This document shows positions 24,580 to 36,700 of a DNA stretch of 64,000 nucleotides, one piece after another; position 1 is the stretch's first letter, and every line of letters begins with the position of its first letter. This DNA comes from Evernia prunastri (Eukaryota > Ascomycota > Lecanoromycetes > Lecanorales > Parmeliaceae). Below the pieces are notes generated by a model. It saw only the letters and a list, made by a program, of their open reading frames with translations, had not been told where the DNA came from and searched no databases. The DNA lies in assembly GCA_003184365.1 (NCBI GenBank), contig NKYR01000045.1, positions 178,327 through 242,326 on the forward strand. Reading direction: 5' to 3'. The position numbers were made by a program, and so were the translations under genes.

Positions 24580-24900
24580 TTTCGAAATATTCGAGCGCGA
24601 TATTAAAATTCTTGAAATTCGAAGTTTAAAGTTGCTAGAATAAAGTAGTATAATAATAAATACTTATACTTGCTGAAGACTACGCGAGTTTTTTCGAAGA
24701 TTTAAAATATTCGAGGGTAATATTAAAATTCGAAGTCTGAGATTATTAAGATGAAAGTTTGATTTCGTACGTGACACTTATACTTTTAAAAAATTACGCG
24801 AGTTTTTTCGAAGAATCGAAATATTTGAGCTGTTAAGATAAAAGTTTGATTTTACGCGCGATATAAGAATTCGAAGTTATAATATCAAGATTCGAAGTGC
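24580..24900. repeat. Tandem repeat of about 115 bp, nearly three units
   Basis: Successive units share GCGAGTTTTTTCGAAGA, an AATATTCGAG-like segment, AAATTCGAAGT and a GACACTTATACTT-like end. It lies in the 3' part of the RIP-broken Gypsy element and may reflect repeats in its original untranslated or accessory region. Confidence 0.6.
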
Positions 24901-25243
24901 TTATTAAATCGAGTACGTTAATTAAAATAAAGCTTATCTTTGAAAAGATAGAAATTATCGTACGATTTAAAATTCGATTTGTGACTTCGACGAATAATTC
25001 TCTTAATATATCTTAGTCTAATAAAAGATTGTAATTCGAATAAATATTTTCTAGACAGTAGAATTATATTATACGATTAATGATATTCTTAATTTAACTA
25101 ATTAAATACTATACTATCAACATTTCTTTTTATTCTTTTTTGTCACGGTCGTCACAATGCATAGGCACATAGTAGGTGTAAAACGTGATAACTAAGAACT
25201 ATCGAGAATCCTGCTGCTAAATACAATGTCCGCCAAGCATGCC

Positions 25244-25611
25244 TAGGCCTGACTAGCTCCTTCCAGACCAAGCCTGACCAGACCGTAGGCCAGACCATAA
25301 CACCACTAGGCCTGACTAGCTCCTTCCAGACCAAGCCTGACCAGACCGTAGGCCAGACCATAACACCACTAGGCCTGACTAGCTCCTTCCAGACCAAGCC
25401 TGACCAGACCGTAGGCCAGACCATAACACCACTAGGCCTGACTAGCTCCTTCCAGACCAAGCCTGACCAGACCGTAGGCCAGACCATAACACCACTAGGC
25501 CTGACTAGCTCCTTCCAGACCAAGCCTGACCAGACCGTAGGCCAGACCATAACACCACTAGGCCTGACTAGCTCCTTCCAGACCAAGCCTGACCAGACCG
25601 TAGGCCAGACC
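25244..25611. repeat. 63-bp minisatellite, about six units, within an R LTR
   Basis: Units start TAGGCCTGACTAGCTCC at 25244, 25307, 25370, 25433, 25496 and 25559 and look identical; the last is cut by the n. Because 63 is divisible by three the array is open on the minus strand and reads as a 21-residue repeat rich in VWPTVWSGLVWKEL, which I do not regard as a protein. Other R copies carry about two units, so unit number varies between copies. Confidence 0.9.
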
Positions 25612-25657
25612 NGATTATATCGTAATTCGACGTAGTTATCACTATCTTTTTTTAACA

Positions 25658-25920
25658 AGAAAAAGGGTAAGGAGAAGAGGGGAAGCAAAAAGAAGGCATA
25701 GAAGGAGACAATCACGGAAACAATAGCGGCAGACTGAAAGAGAACGGAAGTGACAGTGGTTTGTGGCAACAACTTGACAGTCAAAGACTAAGAGTTGACA
25801 ACAATGATAACACGAGAGGATAAGTTGAAGTTTTTGTCCGAAAGGTTTCTTCAGCGCTACAAATATTCGAGGAACTCCCTGATTAGTAAAGTAGTTTACT
25901 AGATAGGCGTATTAAGCAAT
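25658..25920 (+). mobile_element. LINE family B 3' end fragment
   Basis: It begins in the Lys-rich end of ORF2 (GKEKRGSKKKA, then stop) and continues through the 3' UTR. The UTR is the same as at 58540-58750 and, inverted, at 15080-15310. It stops in the first tail unit (AAGCAATC), where R sequence begins. Confidence 0.8.
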
Positions 25921-26140
25921 CTGTCACGGTCGTCACAATGCATAGGCACATAGTAGGTGTAAAACGTGATAACTAAGAACTATCGAGAATCCTGCTGCTA
26001 AATACAATGTCCGCCAAGCATGCCTAGGCCTGACTAGCTCCTTCCAGACCAAGCCTGACCAGACCGTAGGCCAGACCATAACACCACTAGGCCTGACTAG
26101 CTCCTTCCAGACCAAGCCTGACCAGGGCCAGACCATAACA

Positions 26141-29100
26141 TTTTTCGAATTTGATCGTCTTAAATTTTATACGTTCTTTATAATCTTTATATAACTATAA
26201 ACTTATTTAGACGATAAATCTTAGCTAATCTAAGTTATCGATTATAACGACTATCGCTTTATAAAAAACGAAGTTTTTAATTAGATTATCTTCTTTATTG
26301 AAGTCAAGCTTTTAATTTTCTTCTCGATTATCTATTTTTAATATTATCGTTTAATACTTCTAGAAATTAAGTAATATCGTAAAAAAAGCGTAAAATTGAT
26401 AAAAATCCGCTCGAGTTAATTAAGCGATAACGTTTAACTTAGATTTTTTCGAGAATCTATTAATTAAAGATCAATCTACTTTAATCGTATACTTAACTCG
26501 AATTTAACTATATTCGCTTTTAAAGAATTCGTCGATATTTAAATTATCGTAAATTCTTTTTAATAGATAATTAAATAAAGCTCGATAAATAAATAAGACG
26601 TCTTCTAACGTTATCGTAGAGATTTAAATTTAAATATTCTTAAAAATAATCGTAAGCTCTAAAGATAAAGCTTAAAATATCGTCGATATTATTTTCGATA
26701 TAAATAACATTAACGATAACGAGAACGTTTAAAAGTTTGATAGACGTCTATCGAGCGAAAGTCTAAATCGACGTGTAGATACGTGATTTGAAGAAGATAA
26801 TTATTTATTTTTCTTTAAGCTTATTATAATAAATTCGCTTTTCGAACTTTCGTCGTCGCTAGTCTCGATTATTCGTAAACGTTATCTTATTAAAAATTCG
26901 CGTTTTTTGATAATATCTTCGATATTTTAATCTTAATCGACTTTTTTTTTTGAAAATATTATCGATATTTCAAATATCGATATGACTAATTATAATTAAT
27001 ATTAATACGAAATAATAAGTTAAAATCAGAGACGATAAATCAACGTTATAAATAATAAAATAATATAATAATTTGAAAGAATTATAAGATTAAGTCAAAA
27101 GATTATGAAATTAAGTTAAAAATTTATACTTTTTATTAGCGCGTATTATTAAAGTATTTACTTTACAAATTTCACTTAAATTAGTGAATTCGCTATCCCT
27201 CTCTTTATTACTTAGCTTAACGATATCTTTTACTTTTAAGACTTTTTGAACTTTTTTATTAAACGAGATACGTCTTTTCGAAAGATCGTTATTTAACTCT
27301 TAAATGATTTTCTTATATTTCTTTCATTTGATTCGATATTTATTAATCTTTCTTCGTTTTTTTCGACGTATTATCTTTTTCACGACGTACTTCTCTCGAT
27401 CTTGAAATATTATCGACGATAATAATAAAATTTCTACGATTAAAAAAATCGTTCTTAACTTATTTTAAATAAATTATTAAAATTATCAAATAAGACTTAC
27501 TTATACTTAAAGAAAGCTTTAATTTATAAATTAAATTAAAGATTTTCTGAGAGATTTTATACGAATCGATCTTCTTGATAAAGAGTGTTAAGCTTTTTAA
27601 TATATAATATTCGACGTCTCTCGTCTTCGCAAGTTTTAAATAAACGTTATTCGTTAAGTTTAAAATTCTATATTTAAAGTTATAACGAATAATTATCTTC
27701 GTTTAAGCGAGCTTTATTACATTAAAGATATCATTTCTAATTAATTTTCGAAACTTTATAAAGTTTTTTAATATCGAATTAATTTTCAAGATAATTCTCG
27801 TTAGAATTTCTTTTAATTTGATTTTATATAGAACTTCAAATGCGATAATAAAGATAAAAGTATTTTTTATAATATTAAGAGTGTATTTAATTTCTCTTAA
27901 TAGAGTTTTTTTTTTTTTTATATATACTTATCTACTAATAAATAGCGTAACGCGATCTTTATCGTCTGATTTACGCTTAATTTATTCGTCTATAAAAGAA
28001 TAATAAGCTATAATTATTTTTAAGATTATTTCGCATTTTGCAAATAGTATCTTTCAAAAAGCGCTTATAAATTTCGAATTTCTATTTGAGATTAGACGAG
28101 AGAAAACCTCTTAAAACTTATAGATATAATCGAAATATCGTTCGATTTAAACTTTTACGAAGTTCTTTTTATTCTCGAATATCAGACGCACGAGTTTAAA
28201 AAACTTATCGATTACTATTAAAAGATAGTTATAATCATTTAAGATCATTAATAATTCGACTATAAAATCTATAATTAGTTTCTTTAATAATTACTGAGCT
28301 CTTTTTATCGATTGAAATTATTCGTAAAATAATTATCGAGAAGATTTAAACAATTAACAAGTCGAACATATTTCGATATATTTTTGAATTATCTTTCGCA
28401 TTTTTAAAAAATAAACGAAATTTCGTAAGCGATCGTAGATTTTATAAATTTCGTTATAAATATATCAATTATAATCGTATTTTTATATTTGACGCGTTAA
28501 TTTTTCGAGAATATAGAGACGATCGAAATTAGAGTTATTAAGTATATAAAATAGCTGAAAGTTAATATTTAGTCGATATAACTAATAAATCGTCTAAAAG
28601 TCGATTTCGAACTTCGTAATGTTCTTTACTTGCTTTTAAGATAAGAATCTTTTAATAAAGTATTAGAGATTATTTTCAGAAATTCGTCTTCGACGTATAC
28701 TATCACTATTAAAAAGATATTAATCGTTATCGAATTTTCTATTAGAAGTCGAAAAAGCTCGTTTATATTATCGTGAGATTTCTCAGCGCGATAAACTATT
28801 GTTATTCTTATCAAAAAAGTGAATAAATATAACGTTTACTCGTTGAATCTGACTAAGCGACGTTCGTTTATCTTATTCTAAAGAGTCGATTTCAGTGCGA
28901 TATAATCGATTATAATAGTGAAATTCTCGTTATCTAAAAATTGAGAAAGCTTAGTCAAAGTCTATATTAAAGTATCGACTTTTAATTCTATTATTTAATA
29001 TTTTATTTCGATATCACTAAGATCGCGAGATAGAAATAGAATAAATCGTTTGACTTCGTCGACTCTCAGTTGATATAAAATCGTATCGTATTCTTTCTCT

Positions 29101-31622
29101 TTACTCTCGTCGATATAAAAAATAAATAAATAATTAAAATTCGAAAACGTTAATATCGAGGCATTATACAATTTAGCTTTTAATATCTCTCAGACTTTAT
29201 AATATTTAAATTAGAACTAAAACTTAATAAACGATGAAATAGACTTATTCGAAGACTATATAAATTTAACGAAATTTAAATTAATATTAAATGAAAATCG
29301 CTTCTTCTTCGCGTGATTTCGTCGAGATTATTTCTTATTAAGACTTTTTTTAAATTCTTCGATTTTAAGTTTAATAAGAGATTTAATGATAATTACGTAG
29401 TTTTAAATAAATTTGCGATAATATTCGAAAAAATTTAAATCAGTCTTTAATTCTTTAAGATTTCTTGAAAAGAATATTCATCGAACGACGTTTATCTTCT
29501 CTTTTATAATATTTAAATCTAATTTAAAAACGTAATAATTAAGAGTCGTAATATTGAAATATACGAAATAACACTTCGACAGAAATAGCGTTATCTCGCT
29601 CTTCTTTAGTAGATTTAAAATTTAATTCAAATATTTGACGTGATTATTTAAGATCGAAAAGAAAATAATTATATTATTGATATAGATTAATATAAATTGT
29701 TAGAGATAGAGCGTGACAAGTCTTTTTATTCGATATTAAAAAAATTCAGATATATTCGTTAGATTTATAATCGAGATTTTTAATTATTCTTAATTTCGAT
29801 GAAAATTAACGAATATAAATTTTTATCAATTAGACGATCGAATTAATTGCTATAAAAATCCTTTGGTGAAATTAATCGATAAAAATATTATCGAGTTATC
29901 GAAAGTTTTTAAAATAATATCTTACTTCGAAAGTGAATACGTATTAGAATAAAGTTTAATGTTAATCTTTCGTAAATCTATTACTACTTTAAATTTGTTA
30001 TTTTTTTATATCATAAAAATCGAAAAGAAGATCGCTAACGACACTCTTAATAAGATTTTCTCGACGTATTCTTATTTTATTAAGAGATCAAAAATAGAAT
30101 TTATAACTTTTCGATCTCTTTGAAATAAGTTGAAAGAATTTTATTTTAATTCGAAAAGATTTAATTCATCTTTAAAAGAAATAAGCATTTTAATTTTATT
30201 ATTAAAACGATTAAGATTCGATCGAAATAGAGTTTAATATTTCTTTAAAATCTTTTCGATTCTTTCTCGATACTTAAAATCTTAATATTCGAAGATATCT
30301 GTCTTTAATACTACGACGTCTTCGAAATAATTCATGATATATAATTTAAACTTCGTCTGAAATTTATTATTAAAGATATCGATAAAATAAAAATTAATTT
30401 TAATAAATTTCGCGAAATTTTATAGAATTAACAAAGAATCTAGCAATTGATCTTTGTAAACTTTATATTAATATTTCTCGAAATTTGCAATTAAAATTAC
30501 ATTAGAATAATTGTTAAGTATCGTTTACACTTTCGATATAAAAAGTTTTAGCTGAAGAATTATCTTTGAGATAAACTCGAAAAGATAAAAATATTTAATT
30601 GTTAAAAATCGATATTTAATCGAAATATTCTATTTAGCGTCGAATTAAAGAACTGTGATTTCGATAATATAGACACTAATTTTTTTTCTTCGAGATATCT
30701 AAAGAATCTTAATCTTTATTAATAATACTAATATGAATAATTTCTCAATATATATATTAATCTTAAGAACTTTTAATCTAATCACGCGAATTGATACTTT
30801 CGCTTTATCGTCAATATTAATTATATCTGAAAAATCTCAGCGAATATCAATATTATTAAATTCTAAAATATCGATATCGATTATTATTTTATAGAGCAAG
30901 TTTAAGACAATATAAAATTCTTTCGAGACAATCTCTTCTTTTCTCGTGATAATTAATATTCTTATATTCGTCTTAACACAGTCGTATAAAAATAGAGTTT
31001 CGATATTAATTTCTTTACAACGTAATCTTTTTTCAATAAACATTAAATATAAACGATATTAATCGAAAAAACTTAGACGACAAATATCTTCTATTAAAGA
31101 TATTAAAGATTTAATATCTAGATATAATTTCTAAATTCTCTTATTCTCTAAAAAGTAAATATATATAATTTTAAAAAAATTCTTAAAAGTGATTTTAAAA
31201 GTTTTTAAATTTAAAGTTTTAATATTTATAGTAAAGATATTAGCTTTAATAATATTAGAATCTAAGATTATTTCGATAACGAGTGTAATAATCGAAGTTA
31301 ATTAAACTTATAAAGATATTTTTATAAATATATTAAAATAATTAAGCGATATTAATGAGTTTAAGAAGTTCGCAATAGATATAAATTTATTAAGAATTAA
31401 TATTGCGATGAAGTTACTTTTTAATAAATCTCGATAAAAATTCTAAGATTCTTTTCTCTGAAGCTCTTTTTCGATTAAAGTTTTTAATACGACGTACGTT
31501 TTTTTAATCGTAGACGTTTAAATCTTTATTCTCATCTACGTCTTTCTTCTCTTCTTTTAAATTTATCTTTATTATTTTTCGACTTTAATTCATATAATTA
31601 TTATTGTAATAATCTTCGTTAT
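26141..31622 (-). pseudogene. RIP-inactivated Gypsy pol: protease, RT, RNase H, integrase traces
   Basis: Minus-strand traces in order. At 31043-30837, a segment ending LLYKIIIDIDILEFNNIDIR resembles the C-terminal part of a retroviral-type aspartic protease. At 29700-29661, FILIYINNIIIF is the reverse transcriptase YxDD box with both aspartates read as Asn (GAT to AAT). At 28814-28626, an ITIVYRAEKSHDNINELFRL segment matches the end of RNase H and the linker (family form GKxHxNADxLSRL). At about 28265-28150, DFIVELL...YLLIVIDKFFKLVRL is the start of the integrase core. Every frame is broken many times. The order and spacing suit a Ty3/Gypsy polyprotein. Confidence 0.65.
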
Positions 31623-31636
31623 AATAACGATAAGAA

Positions 31637-32422
31637 GTCCGACCATGTTCCGGTGGCAACGGAACTAGAATGGCAGTGGAAAGAGACGCCGACAAGAAAG
31701 CGACGGCTATGGAAGAAACTAGCCGAAAAAGACACTGCTTCTGAGGTGGCTAGGGGCAGTTGTGCCCTACAAAGCGCTCTCTCTCGAAGACCTACAGGAA
31801 CAGAGGAAGAGGTGGAAGCCTTCGTAGGAACCATAAACCAGGGCTTCCAGGAGATAGTGGAGAACTGCATACCGTGGGCAGAGCCTATGGCCAACTCGAA
31901 ATCGTACTGGAATGCGGACTGCACAAAAGTTACTAAGGCAGCCAAGCTTGGGCTTAAAGAGCACCACCGACTCCGAGACGAGCAGTCAGCCGCGGAACTC
32001 CGGGAGGCGGAAAGAGAGAAGGTGAGAGTTATACGTAAAACTCGCANAACAGCTTCGAGTTGGCCAGCGAACAACTCCAACGGTCAAGACTACCCCTCGG
32101 GGTAGAGGAGACCATTAAGCCCAAAAAGGGCGCACGAAGAAGCGATCGTACCCGCCTCTAGAGGCGGGGGCGATCAGAGATACAAAAGTCAGAGAATAGA
32201 AGAGTCGGCGCAAAGAAGTAGAGAGATGTGCGGTGGTGTAATAGGGCTCCTAAGGAGCACAGCAGAAGGGAGAGCGTACTGTTTAGTTGAAGTTTTTGTC
32301 CAGAGGTTCGCCCTCAGGTTTCTTCAACGCCCAGCCGTAAAGCTGGTTCAGCGTTAATGTTACCCTCATTAGCTTACATCAAGTAGCTAGCATAGGCGTA
32401 TAAAACAATCAATCAATCAATC
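31637..32422 (+). mobile_element. LINE family A, 5'-truncated, 14-bp target duplication
   Basis: AATAACGATAAGAA flanks it at 31623-31636 and 32423-32436. The first coding bases read SDHVPVATELEWQW, the SDH catalytic motif at the end of an APE-type LINE endonuclease. About 130 codons of the endonuclease-to-RT linker follow (KRRLWKKLAEKD, NCIPWAEPMANSKSYWNADC). At the n at 32047 the sequence jumps to the ORF2 C-terminus and 3' end (TTCGAGTTGGCCAGCGAACA onward), ending in (CAAT)n. The reverse transcriptase is missing in the assembly. Not RIP-mutated, and inserted into RIP-mutated Gypsy sequence. Confidence 0.85.
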
Positions 32423-34264
32423 AATAACGATAAGAATAAAAGAATAACTTCTTCGATTTTCGTTCGTTATCTTTGATATTTAAGATCTTTAAGACTCGTT
32501 TAAATTCTCAAAATCGTCTAAATTTAATCTTTATCGAAATAATCTTCGATTCGATATTTTAAATCAATTCTTTAATTGTAAGATTTTCAAGTAAACGTTA
32601 AATTCTAATAAAATTTGACGTAAATAAGTTAAAATCGAGCTTTATTCGAAATTTGTTTAGATTATAAACACGTTTTACGACGACTTCGTTATTACAAACT
32701 CGACGATTAAAATTCTCGACAATTCTTTTTTTTTCACGCATAAAAATAACGAGTATTAGATTTACGTTGAGATCTTATTAGAGATATCGAATAATTATAT
32801 TCTCGTCGATAACTTCGATATGGTAAAAACAATTAATCTTTTTAATTAGATATTAATTAATAATAAAAATAGCGTTATCGAATCGAAATTTTATATTTTC
32901 GGTTTTCTTTAGAGATTTAAAGCGATTTAATCGATATTTTTTAAAAAGTTTATCTTCTTATATAGCGAGACTGTTATTTATCATCTAACGTACTCGAGCG
33001 AATAATTTATTATATTATTTTAAAGTATTTTCTTCTAGATATATCGATAATACTCTTAATATTAAATCGTTATTTTTTAATTTCGTAATGTATTGAAAAC
33101 GACGAATAAAAAAAACTATAAATTACTTATTGAGATTAAATATTATAATATCTATTAATCGAAGAATTCGAGATTTTCGTTCTTTTAAGACGTGATCGAT
33201 AGAATCTAAATAATCGTAATCTCGAGACTGACGATTAAATTAATAACGTTCATAGAAATGCTTATTTTATTAATAGCGTTCTCGACGAAAACGCTTATTC
33301 GATAATAATATTTAGTTATATTCTCGATTATAATAATATTCAAAAAATAATTTTAATCGACGATTTTCTTTAGAAATAAATTTAAAATTAACACTTATTC
33401 GATAACGAAGCTCGATATTTTATCGAAAAACTTTAAATCGAAGATAGACTAATTTATCTTTCGCTTCGAAACGACGTAATTCTAATTTATAACATCTTTG
33501 ATAATTATCTAAAAGCTTCGAAATCAAATCTTTTAATTTAATATTACGTCGATTATAATTTAGTCGATCACTAAAGAGCTTTAATCTTATATCTTGACGA
33601 AATAAGATCGATATTCGATTAATTCGTTATAATAAGATGATAATTAATAAATCGACGAAGTTTAAAGATTTATTTATATTTTTAATTAATTTCTTTTTTA
33701 CTTCTCGATTATATAAATCGTAATTAAATCGATTAAAATAAAGAAAATCGAAAAGATTTCTTTCTCGACGAGATTTTTTAAATCTTCGAGATTATTAAAC
33801 GAGTAGAGAAGATCTCGATGAATTAAGAATCTTCGAACTCGATGAAAATTAACAACTGAAGAATTTTTTAATAAGATTCAATAATAAATCGAGTGCTTCG
33901 AATTCTTTTAAGTTATTTCTTAATTTAAAGATTCAAAATTCAAAATTCTTTTAATTTAGTATAAACTAAGACGAGTCAGACGAGAGAAGATATTTCTCGA
34001 CTTTTCTCTAATACTATCTTTACTTCGCGTCTGATAATAAACGATATATCGTCTAAACTATTTTTATATCGATATTATTTATCGACGTTCGAAGAAACGA
34101 TAGATCGTATCTCAAATCGTTTTTTATTAATTTTTCGATAACTATTAAAACGACAATAAAATTTCTTTAATAGCTAATTTTCGAATATTAAAAATTTTCA
34201 GCATTTCTTCGAATTTTTGTAATTTCTTTCACTCGTTCGATAGTGTGATTTATTATTTTTAGAC
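32423..34264 (-). pseudogene. 5' part of the RIP-broken Gypsy element (gag region by position)
   Basis: AT-rich, stop-filled sequence upstream (in minus-strand sense) of the protease trace and so in the place of gag. No gag motif could be read with confidence. It continues beyond the younger element at 40640-41226. Confidence 0.35.
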
Positions 34265-34507
34265 TGTTAGGCGCAGGCCAAGAAGGGGCAGTAGTGCATG
34301 TATCCGCCTGAGCCGCGAATGCTTGGCATACGCATGCCAAGCGATTCCTTGGCGAAGAAGCTTAAGGAGCGCATGCCCCCGTGTTTCTAATTTTCCTTCC
34401 TTAAGAATTAGTCTTACCATCTAGATATATATATACTCTACTAAGTTCACATTGCTACACAACCCTAGCCTGGCTTCTATACTTCTATTATATAAGCCAG
34501 TTTAACA
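34265..34507 (+). repeat. Left LTR of the antisense-gene Gypsy element
   Basis: 243 bp. It contains a hairpin around GCTTGGCATACGCATGCCAAGC-type sequence and a short (AT)n tract. The last bases are TTTAACA where the right LTR has TCTAACA. Confidence 0.85.
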
Positions 34508-34535
34508 CTAACTCNNNNNNNNNNNNNNNNNNNNN

Positions 34536-34645
34536 AATTCCTACAGGGAGATCCCAAGGAACAGTGGCATAACGAACGCGAAAAGGAACCGGAAAAGGCA
34601 CGAAGCTGGTCCTATTTCGAAACCTTCCTTCTTGACAAAGTCCAA
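34536..34645 (+). pseudogene. Gag scrap between two assembly breaks
   Basis: Reads FLQGDPKEQWHNEREKE and SWSYFETFLLDKVQ, the typical end of a Gypsy gag core domain. It lies between the 21-n gap and the n at 34646, after which reverse transcriptase sequence starts abruptly. Confidence 0.7.
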
Positions 34646-34646
34646 N

Positions 34647-36699
34647 AACCAAAATCCTACCAGGAGGTCCAGGTTTTTCTAGGCTTTGTGAACTTCTATC
34701 GAAGGTTCATTCATCATTACTCCCAAATTGCTGGATCACTTACAAGCTTATTGAAGGGCAGTACAAAGGGAATTAAGATAGAACCTTTTGACTGGCCCGT
34801 TGAGGCAGAGGAGGCGTTTCACAGTCTTCGCGCAGCCTTCACGCAGGCACCTCTCTTGCGTCACTTTAACCCGGAGTTGCCGATTAGAGTGGAAACAGAC
34901 TCTTCGGATTTTGCCTTAGCTGGCATCCTAACACAACTTCAAGAGGATAACAAACAGTGGCATCCAGTGGCCTTTCACTCCAGGAAAATGATCGATGCCG
35001 AGCGAAACTACGAAACGCACGATCAGGAGTTACTCGCCATCGTAACGGCGTTCAAACACTGGCGTCACTACCTCGAAGGGAGTTTTCACCCTGTAGAAGT
35101 ACTTACAGATCACAATAATCTTAAGTATTTCATGGGACTGGCCAATTTGAATGGACGGCAGGCCAGATGGGCCATGAAGTTGTCAATGTTCGATTTCTTC
35201 ATCACGCATAGGCCGGGTAAGACAAACCCAGCCGATGCGCCGTCAAGGCGTCCAGATTACAAGGACGAGAACAAGTCGATGAATCGATTGTTGCCTACGT
35301 TGCAACAAAAGCTTGCATCGATAGGAAGTCTGGTAAGCCCCATATTTTCTGCCATTCGAATAGCATATGGGCAAGGCAAGGGGTATGAGCATGCAAGTCG
35401 CAGCTGTACCGATGAGTACCCTTTTGCAGTGAACAGCCTAAACATGGGTGCTCAGCACTGTTTAGAAGCTGGCAAAGAGGAAGAAGTGGCTAGCCAGAGG
35501 GCTACCCTTGCAAATTTGATGACAGCCGCAATTCAAGAGACCCACCTTGATGCTGTACATCCTTCGAGGCTTAGGGAACCTCCAACTGCGAGAGCAGAGA
35601 GCTCAAGCGAGACGCTTGCTCAGAGTACACGCAACGTAGCTGCCGTGCAGCTTAACCCTGTTGCTGGGACTGTTGGTTGCAAACAGCTCGTCCCACGCTT
35701 AGTCGCCCAAATTGCAGGGACTAGCGAAACGGCATACGATCCAAGTAGCAAGTCCATCTTCGAGCTTCTTAAAGCACTTCAGCTGGAAGATCCTTATGTC
35801 CAACAGCGAAGAGAAGGCCAAGCGCAGGACAAGCGAACGGAAGACGCCGGAGCTTGGACGTGGAATAGCCAGGGACTGTTGAGATACAATGGTAAATTGT
35901 ATGTCCCGGAAGAGGCTTCTGTCCGTGAAGAGCTATTGAAACGCCATCATGATGATCCTCTTGCAGGACATTTTGGAGTAGACAAGACTCTGGAATTGAT
36001 GGGCCGAAAATACTATTGGGATAGTATTAAGGCAGATGTGAAATCATATGTAGATTCATGTGACATCTGTCAAAGGAAAAAGGTGAAACGTCACCGTCCT
36101 TATGGTGAGTTGAGTGCGCTTCCTCAACCAAGTGGGCCGTGGAAAGAAATCACAATGGATTTCATCACGGACCTTCCACCAAGTAGGCGTAAAGGACACG
36201 TCTATGATGCGATTCTTGTGGTTGTCGATAGGTACACCAAAATGGTCAGATACCTACCAACCACTAAGAAAATCAATGCCCCGGAGCTTGAAGAGCTGCT
36301 AATGCAGGAAGTTTTTCTGCGTTTTGGTGCCCCTGAAGGTATTGTCACAGATCGTGGATCTGTGTTCACAAGTGCGTTCTGGTCTCAAGTCTGCTATCAA
36401 ATGAAGATGAAACGCAGGCTAAGCACTGCCTTTCATCCTCAAACGGACGGTCAAACAGAGCGGCAGAACCAAACCTTGGAACACTACCTTCGAGTGTATT
36501 GCAACGAAAATCAGGACGACTGGGCCGAACTTCTATTTGTGGCCGAATTCGTCTATCAACAAAGCGAGCACTCGACGATAGGGTGTAGCCCATTCTACGC
36601 AATGTACGGCTACAATCCTACATTTGAAGTGAGCATCGAGGACGATCCTCCCGAAGGGGAAGTGCCAGCAGCAAAAGAGCGTGTGAAAGAGATTCATGC
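34647..36699 (+). CDS. Gypsy pol, part 1: RT end, RNase H, integrase
   Basis: The frame is open from the n at 34646 to the n at 36700. It starts in the RT connection (QVFLGFVNFYRRFIHHYSQI). RNase H follows with its acidic residues in VETDSSDFALAGIL, ETHDQELLAIV, LTDHNNLKYFM and TNPADAPSRR. Integrase has an HHCC zinc motif (HHDDPLAGHFGVDKT ... CDICQ) and a DDE core: MDFITDLP, VTDRGSVFTS and HPQTDGQTERQNQ. It breaks at the n and would hit a TGA immediately after. The 3' 1287 bp (35413-36699) are repeated at 36701-37987 with only about four base differences. The enzymatic motifs are intact, so the source copy may be active or recently so. Confidence 0.85.
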
Positions 36700-36700
36700 N

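Larger units (their letters stand above)
25141..26140. mobile_element. Unmutated family R LTR insertion, chimeric, possible TSD TTTTT
   Basis: R sequence starts TGTCACGGTCGTCACAATG at 25141 and again at 25921; the second copy ends GACCATAACA at 26140. TTTTT lies directly left and right, a weak target duplication because it is low complexity. Between the two R copies lies a LINE B fragment whose (CAAT)n tail is cut by the second R. With the n at 25612 this looks like one R insertion stitched together with a second locus. No RIP is visible in the R copies, unlike their surroundings. Confidence 0.6.

Noticed and set aside
25244..25611. Regular repeats as a possible CRISPR array
   Set aside because: The units are contiguous with no variable spacers, and the setting is a eukaryotic LTR.
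25152..25784. 210-codon minus-strand frame with a perfect 21-residue repeat
   Set aside because: It is created by the 63-bp minisatellite, whose length is a multiple of three, and crosses an assembly n. The same DNA is LTR sequence in other copies.
25141..26140. Family R as a SINE
   Set aside because: There is no RNA polymerase III promoter box and no tail. TG...CA ends and pairing around a Gypsy remnant identify it as an LTR.
36366..36602. 78-codon minus-strand frame repeated at 37654-37890
   Set aside because: It is a shadow of the integrase core on the other strand, repeated because the segment is duplicated.
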